Assembly: GCF_009184635.1 (NCBI RefSeq)
Contig: NZ_WELI01000005.1
Location: 558,001-622,000 of the forward strand
Length of the DNA: 64,000 bases
DNA from: Rudanella paleaurantiibacter
GTDB taxonomy: Bacteria > Bacteroidota > Bacteroidia > Cytophagales > Spirosomataceae
Reading direction: 5' to 3'
The position numbers were made by a program, and so were the translations under genes. The notes under the pieces are model-generated. The model saw only the letters and a program-made list of their open reading frames with translations. It had not been told where the DNA came from and searched no databases. Positions 1 to 9,272 of the stretch are shown here, piece by piece (position 1 is the stretch's first letter; every line of letters starts with the position of its first letter).

Positions 1-1
1 C

Positions 2-1039
2 GGGCAAACCCCGACGCGCCCGGTGCGGTTGCGGTTCCAGCCCGGCGAGGTGGTACCCAGTGCCCTCGGCGGCAAGGCCACTCGCAAGCAGGTGGCTATT
101 TACTTTGCCGACTACCCTGCTTTACCGCCCATCAACGTGCTGATATACGTGCCCAACAACGCCCGCAAGGCAGCTCCGGCGTTTCTGAACCTGAATTTCT
201 GCGGCAACCACTGCATCAGCACTGAAGCCGACCTGCCCCTCTCCGACCGCTGGGTGGCGAGCACCGCCGACAATCACCGGGCTACCGAGAAAAGCCGGGG
301 GGCGCAGGCCCGGCGTTGGCCGCTTGATACAATTGTGGCACGGGGATACGCCATCGTGACGGCGTACTATGGCGATATTGAACCCGACCACCCGGCGGGC
401 TGGAAAACGGGTATCCGGTCGGTGCTGGGCGATACTACCCGCACCGACAATTGGGGGGCCATTGGAGCCTGGGCCTGGGGTATGAGCCGTATTCTCGACT
501 ACTTACAAACCGACCCGACCATCGACGCTAAACGGGTTATTGCTATGGGGCATTCCCGCATTGGCAAGGCGGCTCTGTGGGCGGCTGCTCAGGATAAACG
601 GTTTGTAGCGGCCATTTCCAACGAAGCCGGTGAGGGAGGGGCCTCACTTGCCCGGCGTACCTACGGCGAAACTGTGGGGCGGCTCAACTACGCCTTTCCG
701 CACTGGTTTGCGCGGCAGTACCGAAGCTACAACGAAAACGTACCGGCTCTGCCCGTCGACCAGCATATTCTGCTCAGTTTGATAGCCACCCGACCCCTGT
801 ACGTAGCCAGTGCGGAAGAAGACCGCTGGTCGGACCCACGCGGGGAGTTTTTGAGCGCCAAAGCTACTGAGCCTGTATATGGTTTGTACCGAAAAACGGG
901 CCTTGGGCCAGCAGAATACCCGGCAGTGAACACGAGCGTGGGCAAGAATGTGCGCTACCATGTACGTACCGGCCCGCACGATGTACAGCCATTCGACTGG
1001 TGGCAGTATCTGAATTTTGCCGATGCGTTGGTAAAGTGA
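2..1039 (+). CDS. Glucuronoyl esterase / acetyl xylan esterase-like hydrolase (CE15), 5' partial
   Basis: Alpha/beta hydrolase that by family would cleave the ester between lignin alcohols and 4-O-methylglucuronate on xylan. The nucleophile motif GHSRIGKAALWAA is present, followed by SNEAGEGGASL, LPVDQH, and the acidic segment YVASAEEDRWSDPRGEF; a late GPHDV supplies the likely catalytic His. The frame is open to the window edge with no convincing start: the first possible codon is a GTG at 23 inside conserved-looking sequence, so the N-terminus and signal peptide lie upstream. A GH10 xylanase lies 2.5 kb downstream, which fits xylan use, although the two are not in one operon. Confidence 0.85.
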   Translation, partial: GQTPTRPVRLRFQPGEVVPSALGGKATRKQVAIYFADYPALPPINVLIYVPNNARKAAPAFLNLNFCGNHCISTEADLPLSDRWVASTADNHRATEKSRGAQARRWPLDTIVARGYAIVTAYYGDIEPDHPAGWKTGIRSVLGDTTRTDNWGAIGAWAWGMSRILDYLQTDPTIDAKRVIAMGHSRIGKAALWAAAQDKRFVAAISNEAGEGGASLARRTYGETVGRLNYAFPHWFARQYRSYNENVPALPVDQHILLSLIATRPLYVASAEEDRWSDPRGEFLSAKATEPVYGLYRKTGLGPAEYPAVNTSVGKNVRYHVRTGPHDVQPFDWWQYLNFADALVK

Positions 1040-1079
1040 CAGGCATGGTTATCTTTGGGTAACTATCAACCATTTAGCC

Positions 1080-1940
1080 ATGAAAAAAGGGTTTCTCTCC
1101 CTATGTGCGGCCATTTTGTGCAGCACAAGCGCCATTGCTCAGGACAATTCACTGCTGTATGAGGTTACGGGTAACGGGCTTACTCAACCGTCGTACCTCT
1201 ACGGCACATTTCACCTGGTTTGCCCCAATGATCTGGTTCTGACCGAAGCCACTAAAAAAGCCGTTGCCGATACCAAGCAGCTGTATCTGGAAATTGACAT
1301 GGATGACCCCGCCCTGCAATCGTCTATGATGCGGAGTATGATGCTTACCGGCGGCAAAACCCTTAAAGACTACCTGCCTGCCGACGATTACACCCTGCTC
1401 GACAATCACCTGAAGGCCACTTCGGGTATGGGGCTGGCGCAGGTGGGTGGCCTGAAACCCATTGCTATTTACTCGTTTATGACCATGGGGGCGCTGGGTT
1501 GTCAACCCGCGTCGTACGATATGACGCTCATGCAGATGGCGGCTAACGACAAAAAAGAGATTCTCGGCCTGGAAAAACTGGAAGATCAGCTCGCCATTTT
1601 CGACAAAATCCCGATGGAAAAGCAGGTGACCATGCTGGCCGATATGGCCCGTAAACCGGGCGAGGTAAAAGCCGAACTGGATAAGCTGTTGGCGGCTTAC
1701 AAGAGTCAGGACCTGACGGCGATGATGAAGCAAATGAAGGAAAGTAAGTACGACGGCGGTCTCGACGATTTCGAAGCCGACCTACTCGATAAGCGTAACC
1801 AAAACTGGATTCCGGTGATCGAAAAAGCCGTGAAAGACAAACCGACGCTGTTTGCATTTGGAGCCGGTCACCTCGGGGGCGACAAGGGCGTAATCAATCT
1901 CCTCCGCCAGAAAGGCTATACCGTAAAAGGCATTCGGTAA
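1080..1940 (+). CDS. TraB/GumN family protein
   Basis: A 286-residue exported protein with an N-terminal signal peptide (MKKGFLSLCAAILC, cleavage after AIAQ near residue 21). The TraB/GumN signature is visible: QPSYLYGTFHLVC near residue 40 (GxxH), a central EILGLEKLEDQLAIFDKIP segment, and the C-terminal FAFGAGHLGGDKGVINLLR motif. Members are thought to be metal-dependent, Tiki-like peptidases, but the activity here is not shown. It starts 40 bases after the esterase stop and may be cotranscribed with it. A strong hairpin terminator lies about 140 bases downstream. Confidence 0.88.
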   Translation: MKKGFLSLCAAILCSTSAIAQDNSLLYEVTGNGLTQPSYLYGTFHLVCPNDLVLTEATKKAVADTKQLYLEIDMDDPALQSSMMRSMMLTGGKTLKDYLPADDYTLLDNHLKATSGMGLAQVGGLKPIAIYSFMTMGALGCQPASYDMTLMQMAANDKKEILGLEKLEDQLAIFDKIPMEKQVTMLADMARKPGEVKAELDKLLAAYKSQDLTAMMKQMKESKYDGGLDDFEADLLDKRNQNWIPVIEKAVKDKPTLFAFGAGHLGGDKGVINLLRQKGYTVKGIR

Positions 1941-1950
1941 CGGAGCCAAA

Positions 1951-2036
1951 TTAAATGTGTAATGAACAATGTATAATTAAAAGTCTGGCTACCAGCAGGC
2001 AACCCAATTATTCATTGTGCATTATACATTCACTTA
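1951..2036. repeat. Imperfect low-complexity palindrome, AATG/ATAAT arms
   Basis: The left arm (about 1955-1978) and right arm (about 2006-2032) are reverse complements with a 2-base gap and a few mismatches, built from AATGAACAATGTATAATT-type units. It lies between the TraB stop and a separate terminator. It resembles the palindrome at 48196-48240 in composition and is a member of the dispersed family described in the findings. Confidence 0.6.
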
Positions 2037-2077
2037 ATGGATTTGGGTTTCGAGTAATCTTGTAACACCACTATTCC

Positions 2078-2117
2078 ACAGCTGACATCTCGTTTGGAGA
2101 GATGTCAGCTGTTTTTT
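2078..2117 (+). terminator. Intrinsic terminator after the TraB-family gene
   Basis: A perfect 14-bp stem, ACAGCTGACATCTC at 2078-2091 against GAGATGTCAGCTGT at 2098-2111, is followed by a T tract (2110-2116). It sits between the convergent TraB and FtsX-type genes. Confidence 0.85.
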
Positions 2118-2149
2118 GTAGCAACTCCCTCAATCCGGCAGCCAGTCGC

Positions 2150-3412
2150 TTACTTTTTAAACACCAGCGCCCGAACCGGCTCGATCCGGTTGATAACCAG
2201 CGTGGGGAGCCAAAGCACAGCGGCAATGAGCACGAGGGTCGCCCCGTTGAGCAGGCCAATTACGCCCCAGTCCCACTGAATCGGGACGAAACTCATGAAG
2301 TAATTTTTGGGGTCGAGCGGAATGAGCTTGAAGTAATCCTGCACGAAACAGAAACCGAGCCCAACGGCATTGCCAATAAGCAGCCCCCAGCCCACCATGT
2401 TGAGCCCTACGTACAGAAACATGCGCCGAAGCAAGGTATTCTGACTCCCTAAAGCCTTCAAGAGCCCAATCATGGGGGTGCGTTCCATCATCAGCACCAG
2501 CAACACCGACACCATGTTGAAGCTGGCCACAAACAGAATCAGAATCAGAAACACGAGTGTATTCCGGTCGAGCAGCACCATCCAGTCGAACAGGGGGCCG
2601 TATTGCTCGGTGACTTTAAAAAGCCGGAAGTCGGGCGGAATCTGATCGAAAACAGTACGAAACGTAGCATCGAGCTGGTCGAAGTCGCGGACAAACAGCT
2701 CAAAACTGCCCACCATATCGGGTGTCCAGTTGTTGAGCCGCTGAATCAGCCGAAGGTCGCCCAACACAATTTGTTTATCGAACTCCTCCAGCCCAGTCAT
2801 GTAAATACCGACAACGGTCAGCTTACGCGGCCGGGGCTGACTACCGCCCAGAAAATACGTAATGACCGATTCACCTACCTTTAGCTTCAGCTGATCGGCC
2901 AGAAACTGACTCAACAAAATCTCGGTTGAGTAGCCGGCCGTTGTGTCGGGCGGCCCAGTCGCGGCCCGCGCCGAATCGGTACCAATAGCAGGCACCCGCC
3001 CCGCCACCAGCGACTGCTCAATGAGCTGCCAGTTATAATCAGGCCCTACCCCTTTGAGCACCACGCCCGCCAGTTCGTCGGGGGTTTTGAGAATCCCCGC
3101 CTTGAGTGCCACGGCCTGCACATGCGCTATGCCGGGGTTTGACTTTACCTCCCGAAAAAACCGGGTATTCGTCGAAATAGGGGCTTCTTCGTACGACTGA
3201 TTAGCCGTGAACTTGCTCACCTGAAGATGGGCGCCGAAAAGAAATATTTTGTCCTGAATGGTCTGCTTGAAGCCAAACAGCACAGCAAACGCCACAATCA
3301 TAACGGCCAGCCCCACGGCGATACTGGCAATACCGACTTTGGTAACGGTGGCCGAAAAACTTTCGATCGGAGCCTGCCGAATTCGACGGGCTAAAAAAAA
3401 CGGAACGTTCAA
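2150..3412 (-). CDS. FtsX-type ABC transporter permease (LolC/LolE or MacB-like)
   Basis: Inner-membrane permease of about 420 residues. It has one N-terminal membrane segment (VGIASIAVGLAVMIVAFAVL), a periplasmic region of about 230 residues, and three C-terminal membrane segments with the FtsX motif MMERTPMIGLLKALGSQ near residue 330. By family it works with a separate ATPase in lipoprotein release or mechanotransmission; no ATPase is nearby. I placed the start at a TTG (3412) giving LNVPFFLARRIRQ, because NxPFFxARR is the usual N-terminus of this Bacteroidota family. An ATG at 3457 would add 15 atypical residues. It is divergent from the xylanase gene. Confidence 0.82.
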   Translation of the reverse strand: MNVPFFLARRIRQAPIESFSATVTKVGIASIAVGLAVMIVAFAVLFGFKQTIQDKIFLFGAHLQVSKFTANQSYEEAPISTNTRFFREVKSNPGIAHVQAVALKAGILKTPDELAGVVLKGVGPDYNWQLIEQSLVAGRVPAIGTDSARAATGPPDTTAGYSTEILLSQFLADQLKLKVGESVITYFLGGSQPRPRKLTVVGIYMTGLEEFDKQIVLGDLRLIQRLNNWTPDMVGSFELFVRDFDQLDATFRTVFDQIPPDFRLFKVTEQYGPLFDWMVLLDRNTLVFLILILFVASFNMVSVLLVLMMERTPMIGLLKALGSQNTLLRRMFLYVGLNMVGWGLLIGNAVGLGFCFVQDYFKLIPLDPKNYFMSFVPIQWDWGVIGLLNGATLVLIAAVLWLPTLVINRIEPVRALVFKK

Positions 3413-3517
3413 GGATAAAATAGAGAGTAACGATAAACGGCTTCCAACCAATGCCAACCGCTATCCGAATAACCCGTTCGGAACCGGTTCGGTTGTTGCT
3501 GGCATAAAAGTAACGGA

Positions 3518-3546
3518 TTTGCCGTGAGCTCCCGCCAATAGGTTTC
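3518..3546 (+). promoter_or_regulatory. Bacteroidota-type promoter for the GH10 gene
   Basis: TTTG at 3518-3521, a 17-base spacer, then TAGGTTTC at 3539-3546 (7 of 8 to TAnnTTTG), 23 bases before the ATG. Predicted from consensus only. Confidence 0.5.
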
Positions 3547-3569
3547 AGGCGAAAACCGCTTTTAGGGAC

Positions 3570-4634
3570 ATGACACGCAACCTGCTTCTGTTTGCCATCC
3601 TGCTGATGGGTGGGTGCCGACAACCATCGGCCCAGCCCGGCACAACCCCCAACCCCACGCCCGTAACGTCCACGCTGCGCTCGGTGGCCTCGTTTCCAGT
3701 CGGTGCGGCTATCAACCCCAGCCTGCTGACGGGTAAACCCCTCTACCGCCAGACACTCGAAACGGAATTTAGTAGCATAACGTCTGAAAACCACCTTAAA
3801 ATGCGTCAAGTGCACCCCGAAAAAGATCGGTACGACTGGAGCGGGGGTAATACCATTGTCGATTTTGCCAATCAGACTGGCAAACGGATGCACGGCCATG
3901 CGCTTGTCTGGCATCAGTCGGTCCCCGACTGGGTTACTCAATTTAAGGGCGATTCACTGGCCTGGGAAAACCTCTTGCGCGACCATATCACAACGGTGGT
4001 GAAACAGTATAAAGGCAAAATTGCGTCCTGGGATGTGGTCAACGAAGCGTTTCTGGACGATGGCACCCTGCGTCCCACGCTCTGGCTTCAGAACCTCGGT
4101 CCCGGCTACATGGCCCGCAGTTTTCAATACGCCCGCCAGGCCGACCCTGCCGTGAAGCTATTTTATAACGAATACGGGCAGGAGTACAGTGCCAAAAAAC
4201 TGGCGGCCGTACTGGCTATGGTGGCCGATTTCCGTAAACGCAACATCCCGATTGATGGCGTGGGCCTCCAGATGCACACGAACATCGACCATCCTGACGC
4301 ACAGATTGAGAATGCGATCCGGCAAACGGCGGCTACGGGTCTGCTGGTCCATATCTCCGAACTCGACGTTCGGGTGAATCAGGCCAAAACCGCCAACTTC
4401 TCCCCGACCGATGCCCTCTGGCAACGGCAAAAAGCCAAATACCAGGCCATTGCCACGGCCTACCGCACAATTGTACCACCGGCGCAACAACACGGCATAA
4501 CCACCTGGAATGTGAGCGATGCCGATAGCTGGATTCCGAGTTTTTGCCAATGCAACGACTTCCCGCTGCCGTTCGACAAAGACTTCAAGAAGAAAGCGGC
4601 TTACGATGGCTTCCTGACCGGACTGAAACCGTAA
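3570..4634 (+). CDS. Endo-1,4-beta-xylanase, GH10, lipoprotein
   Basis: Secreted GH10 enzyme cleaving internal beta-1,4 xylosidic bonds with retention. A lipoprotein signal ends in the lipobox LMGGC (Cys16). Conserved blocks run in order: TSENHLKMRQVHP, HGHALVWHQSVPDWV, the acid/base motif WDVVNEAF (Glu159), NEYGQE, and the nucleophile motif HISELDVRV (Glu264), then TTWNVSDADSW. The length (354 residues) fits a single catalytic domain with no carbohydrate-binding module. It is probably anchored at the cell surface or periplasmic face of the outer membrane. It is divergent from the FtsX-type permease and monocistronic. Confidence 0.95.
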   Translation: MTRNLLLFAILLMGGCRQPSAQPGTTPNPTPVTSTLRSVASFPVGAAINPSLLTGKPLYRQTLETEFSSITSENHLKMRQVHPEKDRYDWSGGNTIVDFANQTGKRMHGHALVWHQSVPDWVTQFKGDSLAWENLLRDHITTVVKQYKGKIASWDVVNEAFLDDGTLRPTLWLQNLGPGYMARSFQYARQADPAVKLFYNEYGQEYSAKKLAAVLAMVADFRKRNIPIDGVGLQMHTNIDHPDAQIENAIRQTAATGLLVHISELDVRVNQAKTANFSPTDALWQRQKAKYQAIATAYRTIVPPAQQHGITTWNVSDADSWIPSFCQCNDFPLPFDKDFKKKAAYDGFLTGLKP

Positions 4635-4766
4635 TTACCCGGAACTGCCCTTGACAAGTAATTCTCAGGTGCAGTTACCGTTATTTGTGTATCCGCTTGT
4701 TTGCCCCCGATATTTGCGCCCCGGCTGCGTGCGTATAGCCAGCCGAGTCACGATTTTTATTCCACT

Positions 4767-5930
4767 ATGCGTTTTCTGTCCCTACTCCTGATTGCCTGCG
4801 CTTGCTTCACAGGCCCAACCTTTGCCCAGATCCAGACGGGTGCCGACCAAACCAACCTGTACGTACCATCGCTCAAGGGGAAGCGAATCGGTATGGTTGT
4901 GAACCACACGTCGGTTATCAAGCGGGCGGGCGGCTACACCCACCTCGTTGACAGCCTACAGGCACTCGGCCTCACGATCAAAACAATTTTTGCCCCCGAA
5001 CACGGCTTCCGGGGTCAGGCCAGCGCGGGCGAAAAAGTAGACAACAGCCGCGACGCCAAAACGGGTATCAGCATCGTATCGCTCTACGGCAAAAACTACA
5101 AACCGACTCCCGCCCAGCTCGACTCGCTCGATGTACTGCTGTTTGATATTCAGGATGTAGGCGCGCGGTTTTATACCTACATCAGCACCATGCACTACGC
5201 CATGGAAGCGGCCGCCGAAGCAGGTAAGCCGTTTATCGTACTCGACCGCCCCAACCCCAATGGGCACCTTGTTGATGGCCCCGTGCTCGACCCAGCCTTT
5301 AAATCATTTGTCGGGATGCACCCTATTCCGGTGGTGCACGGCCTCACTGTGGGCGAGCTGGCCGGTATGATCAACGGCGAAAAGTGGCTCGCGGGTGGCC
5401 GTCAGGTAAGCCTCACCGTGATTCCAGTTAAAAATTACACCCACGCTACGGCCTATGAGTTGCCCATTGCTCCGTCGCCCAATCTGCCCAATTTACAATC
5501 GATCCTGCTGTACCCGTCGATTTGCTTTTTCGAAGGTACGGTCGTCAGCGTTGGGCGGGGCACCGACAAGCAATTTCAGGTAATTGGCTCTCCCAACCCC
5601 AAAAATGGCCCGTTTCAGTTTACCCCCACCGATAAACCCGGTGCCGTAAACCCACCCAATGAAGGGCAGCTTTGCTACGGTCTCGATCTGACAAAGGTGA
5701 ACGCCCGCAAGCAGGGTTTCACGTTGAAATACGTGATCGACTTTTACGAAAAAGCCCCCGAAAAAGATAAGTTCTTTCTCAAGGGCAACTTTATCGATAA
5801 GCTGTACGGCTCCGACCAACTGCGCAAGCAACTAATTGCCGGAGTCAAAGAGTCGGCCATCCGCAAAAGCTGGGAGCCCGCCCTGAGCGGGTACAAGGCC
5901 AAACGCAAAGGGTATCTGTTGTACAAATAA
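4767..5930 (+). CDS. Exo-beta-N-acetylmuramidase NamZ-like (DUF1343, GH171)
   Basis: DUF1343 protein of about 387 residues with a signal peptide (MRFLSLLLIACACFTG, ending TFAQ). The ATG at 4767 is preferred over an upstream GTG/TTG-type start at 4701 because the signal peptide begins there. Conserved blocks are GMVVNHTS, FAPEHGFRGQASAGE, LFDIQDVGARFYTYISTM, LDRPNPNG and the diagnostic PSPNLPNL / FFEGTVVSVGRGTDKQFQ. Characterised relatives (B. subtilis NamZ/YbbC) release MurNAc from peptidoglycan fragments, so a wall-recycling role is likely. No MurNAc transporter or MurQ gene is adjacent. Confidence 0.88.
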   Translation: MRFLSLLLIACACFTGPTFAQIQTGADQTNLYVPSLKGKRIGMVVNHTSVIKRAGGYTHLVDSLQALGLTIKTIFAPEHGFRGQASAGEKVDNSRDAKTGISIVSLYGKNYKPTPAQLDSLDVLLFDIQDVGARFYTYISTMHYAMEAAAEAGKPFIVLDRPNPNGHLVDGPVLDPAFKSFVGMHPIPVVHGLTVGELAGMINGEKWLAGGRQVSLTVIPVKNYTHATAYELPIAPSPNLPNLQSILLYPSICFFEGTVVSVGRGTDKQFQVIGSPNPKNGPFQFTPTDKPGAVNPPNEGQLCYGLDLTKVNARKQGFTLKYVIDFYEKAPEKDKFFLKGNFIDKLYGSDQLRKQLIAGVKESAIRKSWEPALSGYKAKRKGYLLYK

Positions 5931-6018
5931 GGAGGAAAGGGAAAAAGGAGGAAGGGAGGAAAGGAATCATACGTAGCTGACTCCTTTTTCCCTTTCTCCT
6001 TTTTCTTTTTTCCTATTC
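5931..6018. repeat. Purine-rich/pyrimidine-rich palindrome between convergent genes
   Basis: The left arm is GGAGGAAAGG-type purine sequence starting the base after the DUF1343 stop (5928-5930). The right arm is its pyrimidine complement, running through the mqo stop (6013-6015) and into its last Glu codons. The loop is around 5971-5980. It probably acts as a bidirectional terminator. It is a member of the low-complexity palindrome family. Confidence 0.75.
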
Positions 6019-7515
6019 CTCCAACCCTAACACTTCGCTTGTTCGCTCACGGATTTGGCGTGTCAGTTCGGGATCTTTAGCGAGCGAACGACCGTAGCTC
6101 GGAATCATTTCCTTTATTTTCTGCTGGTTATCCTCCCGAATAATCCGGTCGGGAAAACAGCGGTTCAGCAAGTCGAGCATAATCGAGACGGCGGTAGAGG
6201 CTCCCGGCGAGGCCCCAAGCAAGGCAGCAATCGTTCCATCAGCCGCGCTTACAATCTCCGTTCCGAACTCCAGCACGCCCCCTTCTTCTTCGTCTTTTTT
6301 GATAACCTGCACCCGCTGCCCGGCTACTTCAAGTTCCCAATCCTGCATTTGAGCATTCGGGAAGTACTCGCGCAAGGCAAACAGCCGATCTTCGGGCGAC
6401 TGCATGACCTGCTGAATCAGGTAGCGCGTCAACGGAATATTGTGCAGACCGGCCATCAGCATCGGGGCCAGATTGGCCATCTGAATGGATTTGGGCAGGT
6501 CCAGGTACGAGCCATTTTTCAGAAACTTGGTCGAAAAACCGGCGTAAGGTCCAAACAACAATTCCCGCTTTCCATCGATCATGCGCGTATCCAGGTGCGG
6601 CACCGACATAGGCGGGGCGCCTACCGATGCTTTTCCGTAGACCTTGGCATCGTGCTGTTCGATAATCTCGCGGTTGGTACATTTGAGCCACTGCCCGCTT
6701 ACCGGGAAGCCACCGTACCCACGACCCTCCGGAATATCTGATTTTTCGAGGAGCCGCAGCGAGCCGCCCCCGGCTCCAATAAACACAAATTTAGCCTGCA
6801 CATCGCGCTCGCGGCCGGTTTCCAGATTCTCGACACGCACCTTCCAGCCGCCCATCGTTTTAGACCGCCACAACTCACGCACATCATGGTTAAAGTGCAT
6901 GGTGACGCCATCGAGTTGCATGAGCCGTTTGAACATATTGCGGGTAAGTGCCCCAAAGTTCACGTCGGTACCCATATCCATGCGGGTAGCAGCTACTGGC
7001 TCGGCCGGGTCGCGACCTTCCATCACGAGCGGAATCCAGTTCGCGATCGTTTGGGGGTCTTCGCTGTAGGCCATGCCATGAAATAAATGGCACTGCTGCA
7101 AAGCCTCAAACCGCCGACGCAGGTAATCGACATTTTCTTTCCCCCACACAAAGCTCATGTGCGGAATACTGCGGATAAAATCGGGGGCATCTTCCAGAAA
7201 CCCCTGTTCTACCAAATATGCCCAAAACTGTTTCGATACTTCAAACGACTCGGCAATCTTTACCGCCTTGTTCGTTTCAACCGTGCCATCTTCACGTTCG
7301 GGCGTGTAGTTCAGTTCACAAAAGGCTGAGTGTCCGGTCCCTGCGTTGTTCCAGGCATCGGAACTTTCAGCGGCCGCCCGGTCCAGCCGTTCGTAAATTT
7401 CGATGGTAATACTCGGTTGCAACTCCTTGAGTAACACACCCAGGGTTGCACTCATAATGCCCGCTCCGATCAGTACGACATCGGGGGTTGAAGCTGGTTG
7501 TTTTGGGGCAGCCAT
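6013..7515 (-). CDS. mqo: Malate:quinone oxidoreductase
   Basis: FAD-dependent peripheral membrane enzyme that oxidises malate to oxaloacetate and passes electrons to the quinone pool, bypassing NAD-malate dehydrogenase in the TCA cycle. It shows the FAD-binding motif VVLIGAGIMSATLG near the N-terminus, then SSDAWNNAGTGHSAFCELNYTPE, GAGGGSLRLLEKS and the C-terminal SPGASTAVSIMLDLL. I chose the ATG at 7515 (MAAPKQP); the frame extends 28 residues further upstream to 7599, but that segment is not conserved-looking. About 500 residues is normal. It is divergent from guaA. Confidence 0.93.
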   Translation of the reverse strand: MAAPKQPASTPDVVLIGAGIMSATLGVLLKELQPSITIEIYERLDRAAAESSDAWNNAGTGHSAFCELNYTPEREDGTVETNKAVKIAESFEVSKQFWAYLVEQGFLEDAPDFIRSIPHMSFVWGKENVDYLRRRFEALQQCHLFHGMAYSEDPQTIANWIPLVMEGRDPAEPVAATRMDMGTDVNFGALTRNMFKRLMQLDGVTMHFNHDVRELWRSKTMGGWKVRVENLETGRERDVQAKFVFIGAGGGSLRLLEKSDIPEGRGYGGFPVSGQWLKCTNREIIEQHDAKVYGKASVGAPPMSVPHLDTRMIDGKRELLFGPYAGFSTKFLKNGSYLDLPKSIQMANLAPMLMAGLHNIPLTRYLIQQVMQSPEDRLFALREYFPNAQMQDWELEVAGQRVQVIKKDEEEGGVLEFGTEIVSAADGTIAALLGASPGASTAVSIMLDLLNRCFPDRIIREDNQQKIKEMIPSYGRSLAKDPELTRQIRERTSEVLGLEE

Positions 7516-7627
7516 TCGCCTATTTTGATTTATTTCCGCAAGCGGTTCAGTAGCCTGATTATTCCGTTTATAACCATTCTTCTGCCGCTTTTGTAGCATA
7601 GGCTGTGATTTTTCTTCTAAAAGGCTC

Positions 7628-7635
7628 TATTTTTG
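7628..7635 (+). promoter_or_regulatory. -7 promoter element for guaA
   Basis: An exact TATTTTTG (TAnnTTTG) places transcription start near 7642, downstream of a TTG at 7633 but upstream of the ATG at 7654. It therefore supports the ATG as the guaA start. No clear -33 TTTG at ideal spacing. Confidence 0.5.
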
Positions 7636-7653
7636 CACCTTAGAAACCGAAGC

Positions 7654-9186
7654 ATGGTCACCGAGCAAATTCTTATTCTGGATTTCGGTTCGCAATACAC
7701 CCAACTCATCGCCCGACGGGTTCGCGAACTGAATGTCTATTGCGAAATCCATCCTTACAACAACATTCCCGCCATCACGCCCGACGTTAAAGGAATCATC
7801 CTGTCGGGTAGCCCGTGTTCGGTCCGCGATACCGACGCCCCGATGGTCGACCTGAGCCGGTTCCGGCAGCACTTCCCAGTATTGGGTGTGTGCTATGGCG
7901 CACAATTACTGGCCCAAACGAGCGGAGGAGAGGTAAAAGCCTCCAGTATTCGAGAGTACGGTCGGGCCAAACTGGGCACTGTAGAAACGACCAACCGACT
8001 GATGCAGGGCATTGACCCCCACTCACAGGTCTGGATGTCGCACGCCGATACGATCACGCAGGTTCCCGATTCGTTTCACATCATTGCCTCAACCGAAACG
8101 GTCCGCGTGGCCGCTTTTCAGGTCTCTGGCGAGGAAACGTACGGCATTCAGTTCCACCCCGAGGTGACGCACTCTCTACAGGGTAAGCAACTACTGCACA
8201 ACTTTGTGGTAGATGTGTGCGGCTGCAAACAGGACTGGACCGCCGACTCGTTTGTGGATAGCACCGTGGCCGATCTGAAAGCCAAACTGGGCAACGACAA
8301 AGTGGTGATGGCACTCTCTGGCGGGGTCGACTCGTCGGTGGCTGCCATGTTGGTACACCGTGCCATCGGGCAAAACCTGTACTGCATTTTTGTCGACAAC
8401 GGACTGCTCCGTAAAGACGAGTTTGCGAGTGTACTGGAAAGTTACCGCACGCTGGGTCTCAACATTAAGGGAGTCGACGCCAAAGAGCAGTTCTACACCG
8501 CTCTTGCCGGTCTCACCGATCCCGAAGCCAAACGGAAAGCTATTGGGAAGACGTTTATCGACGTTTTCGACCAGGAAGCTCATTTGCTGGAAGATGTTGT
8601 ATGGCTGGGACAGGGTACCATTTACCCCGACGTAATTGAGTCGGTTTCGGTCAAAGGCCCCTCTGCCACGATCAAATCGCACCATAACGTGGGTGGCCTC
8701 CCTGATTTCATGAAGCTGAAAGTAGTAGAGCCACTCAACACCTTGTTTAAAGACGAGGTACGGGCCGTGGGCCGTTCGTTGGGCCTGCCACAGAACATTC
8801 TGGGGCGTCACCCATTCCCCGGTCCGGGTTTGGCCATTCGGATTCTGGGTGATATCACGCCCGAGAAAGTGGCCATTCTGCAGGAAGTGGACTATCTGTT
8901 TATCGACGGTCTCCGCCGGTATGGCCTATACGACCAGGTTTGGCAAGCCGGTGCCATGTTGCTCCCGATTCAGTCGGTGGGTGTCATGGGCGATGAGCGT
9001 ACGTACGAGCGCGTAGTGGCTTTACGGGCCGTAACCAGCGTGGATGGTATGACCGCCGACTGGGCACACCTCCCGTACGAGTTTCTGGCCGACATCTCGA
9101 ACGAGATCATTAACCGGGTCAAAGGCGTCAACCGGGTTGTGTACGACATTTCGAGCAAACCACCAGCGACGATTGAGTGGGAGTAA
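7654..9186 (+). CDS. guaA: GMP synthase (glutamine-hydrolysing)
   Basis: Converts XMP, ATP and glutamine to GMP. The N-terminal class I amidotransferase has the catalytic Cys in [11 protein letters not shown] and the His/Glu in FHPEVTHS. The central ATP pyrophosphatase has the P-loop [14 protein letters not shown]. The C-terminal dimerisation domain ends [14 protein letters not shown], the typical GuaA terminus. It has 511 residues from the ATG at 7654; the longer TTG frame from 7633 would begin before the predicted transcription start. It converges on miaA across a palindrome. Confidence 0.97.
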   Translation: MVTEQILILDFGSQYTQLIARRVRELNVYCEIHPYNNIPAITPDVKGIILSGSPCSVRDTDAPMVDLSRFRQHFPVLGVCYGAQLLAQTSGGEVKASSIREYGRAKLGTVETTNRLMQGIDPHSQVWMSHADTITQVPDSFHIIASTETVRVAAFQVSGEETYGIQFHPEVTHSLQGKQLLHNFVVDVCGCKQDWTADSFVDSTVADLKAKLGNDKVVMALSGGVDSSVAAMLVHRAIGQNLYCIFVDNGLLRKDEFASVLESYRTLGLNIKGVDAKEQFYTALAGLTDPEAKRKAIGKTFIDVFDQEAHLLEDVVWLGQGTIYPDVIESVSVKGPSATIKSHHNVGGLPDFMKLKVVEPLNTLFKDEVRAVGRSLGLPQNILGRHPFPGPGLAIRILGDITPEKVAILQEVDYLFIDGLRRYGLYDQVWQAGAMLLPIQSVGVMGDERTYERVVALRAVTSVDGMTADWAHLPYEFLADISNEIINRVKGVNRVVYDISSKPPATIEWE

Positions 9187-9272
9187 TACGTAGTAAGTTG
9201 TAGGCAGTGGCAGTAAGCAGTAGCTGACGCAAGAGCACTGCCTACTGCTACTGCCTACTGCCACTACTTACA
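9187..9272. repeat. CAGTAGG-heptad palindrome between guaA and miaA
   Basis: Left arm units GTAGGCAGTGGCAGTAAGCAGTAG (about 9199-9223) pair with the right arm ACTGCCTACTGCTACTGCCTACTGCCACTACTTAC (about 9237-9271). The right arm crosses the miaA stop (9248-9250), so the last seven MiaA codons (VSSGSRQ) are repeat-derived. Closely related sequence recurs at 59576-59652. Confidence 0.75.

Noticed and set aside
1951-2117. A tRNA gene in the gap after the TraB-family gene
   Set aside because: No cloverleaf or GTTCGANTC T-loop could be formed; the pairing is explained by a palindrome and a terminator.
9187-9272. A CRISPR array suggested by the CAGTAGG heptads
   Set aside because: The units are 7 bases and contiguous without unique spacers, are arranged as a palindrome, and no cas gene is near.
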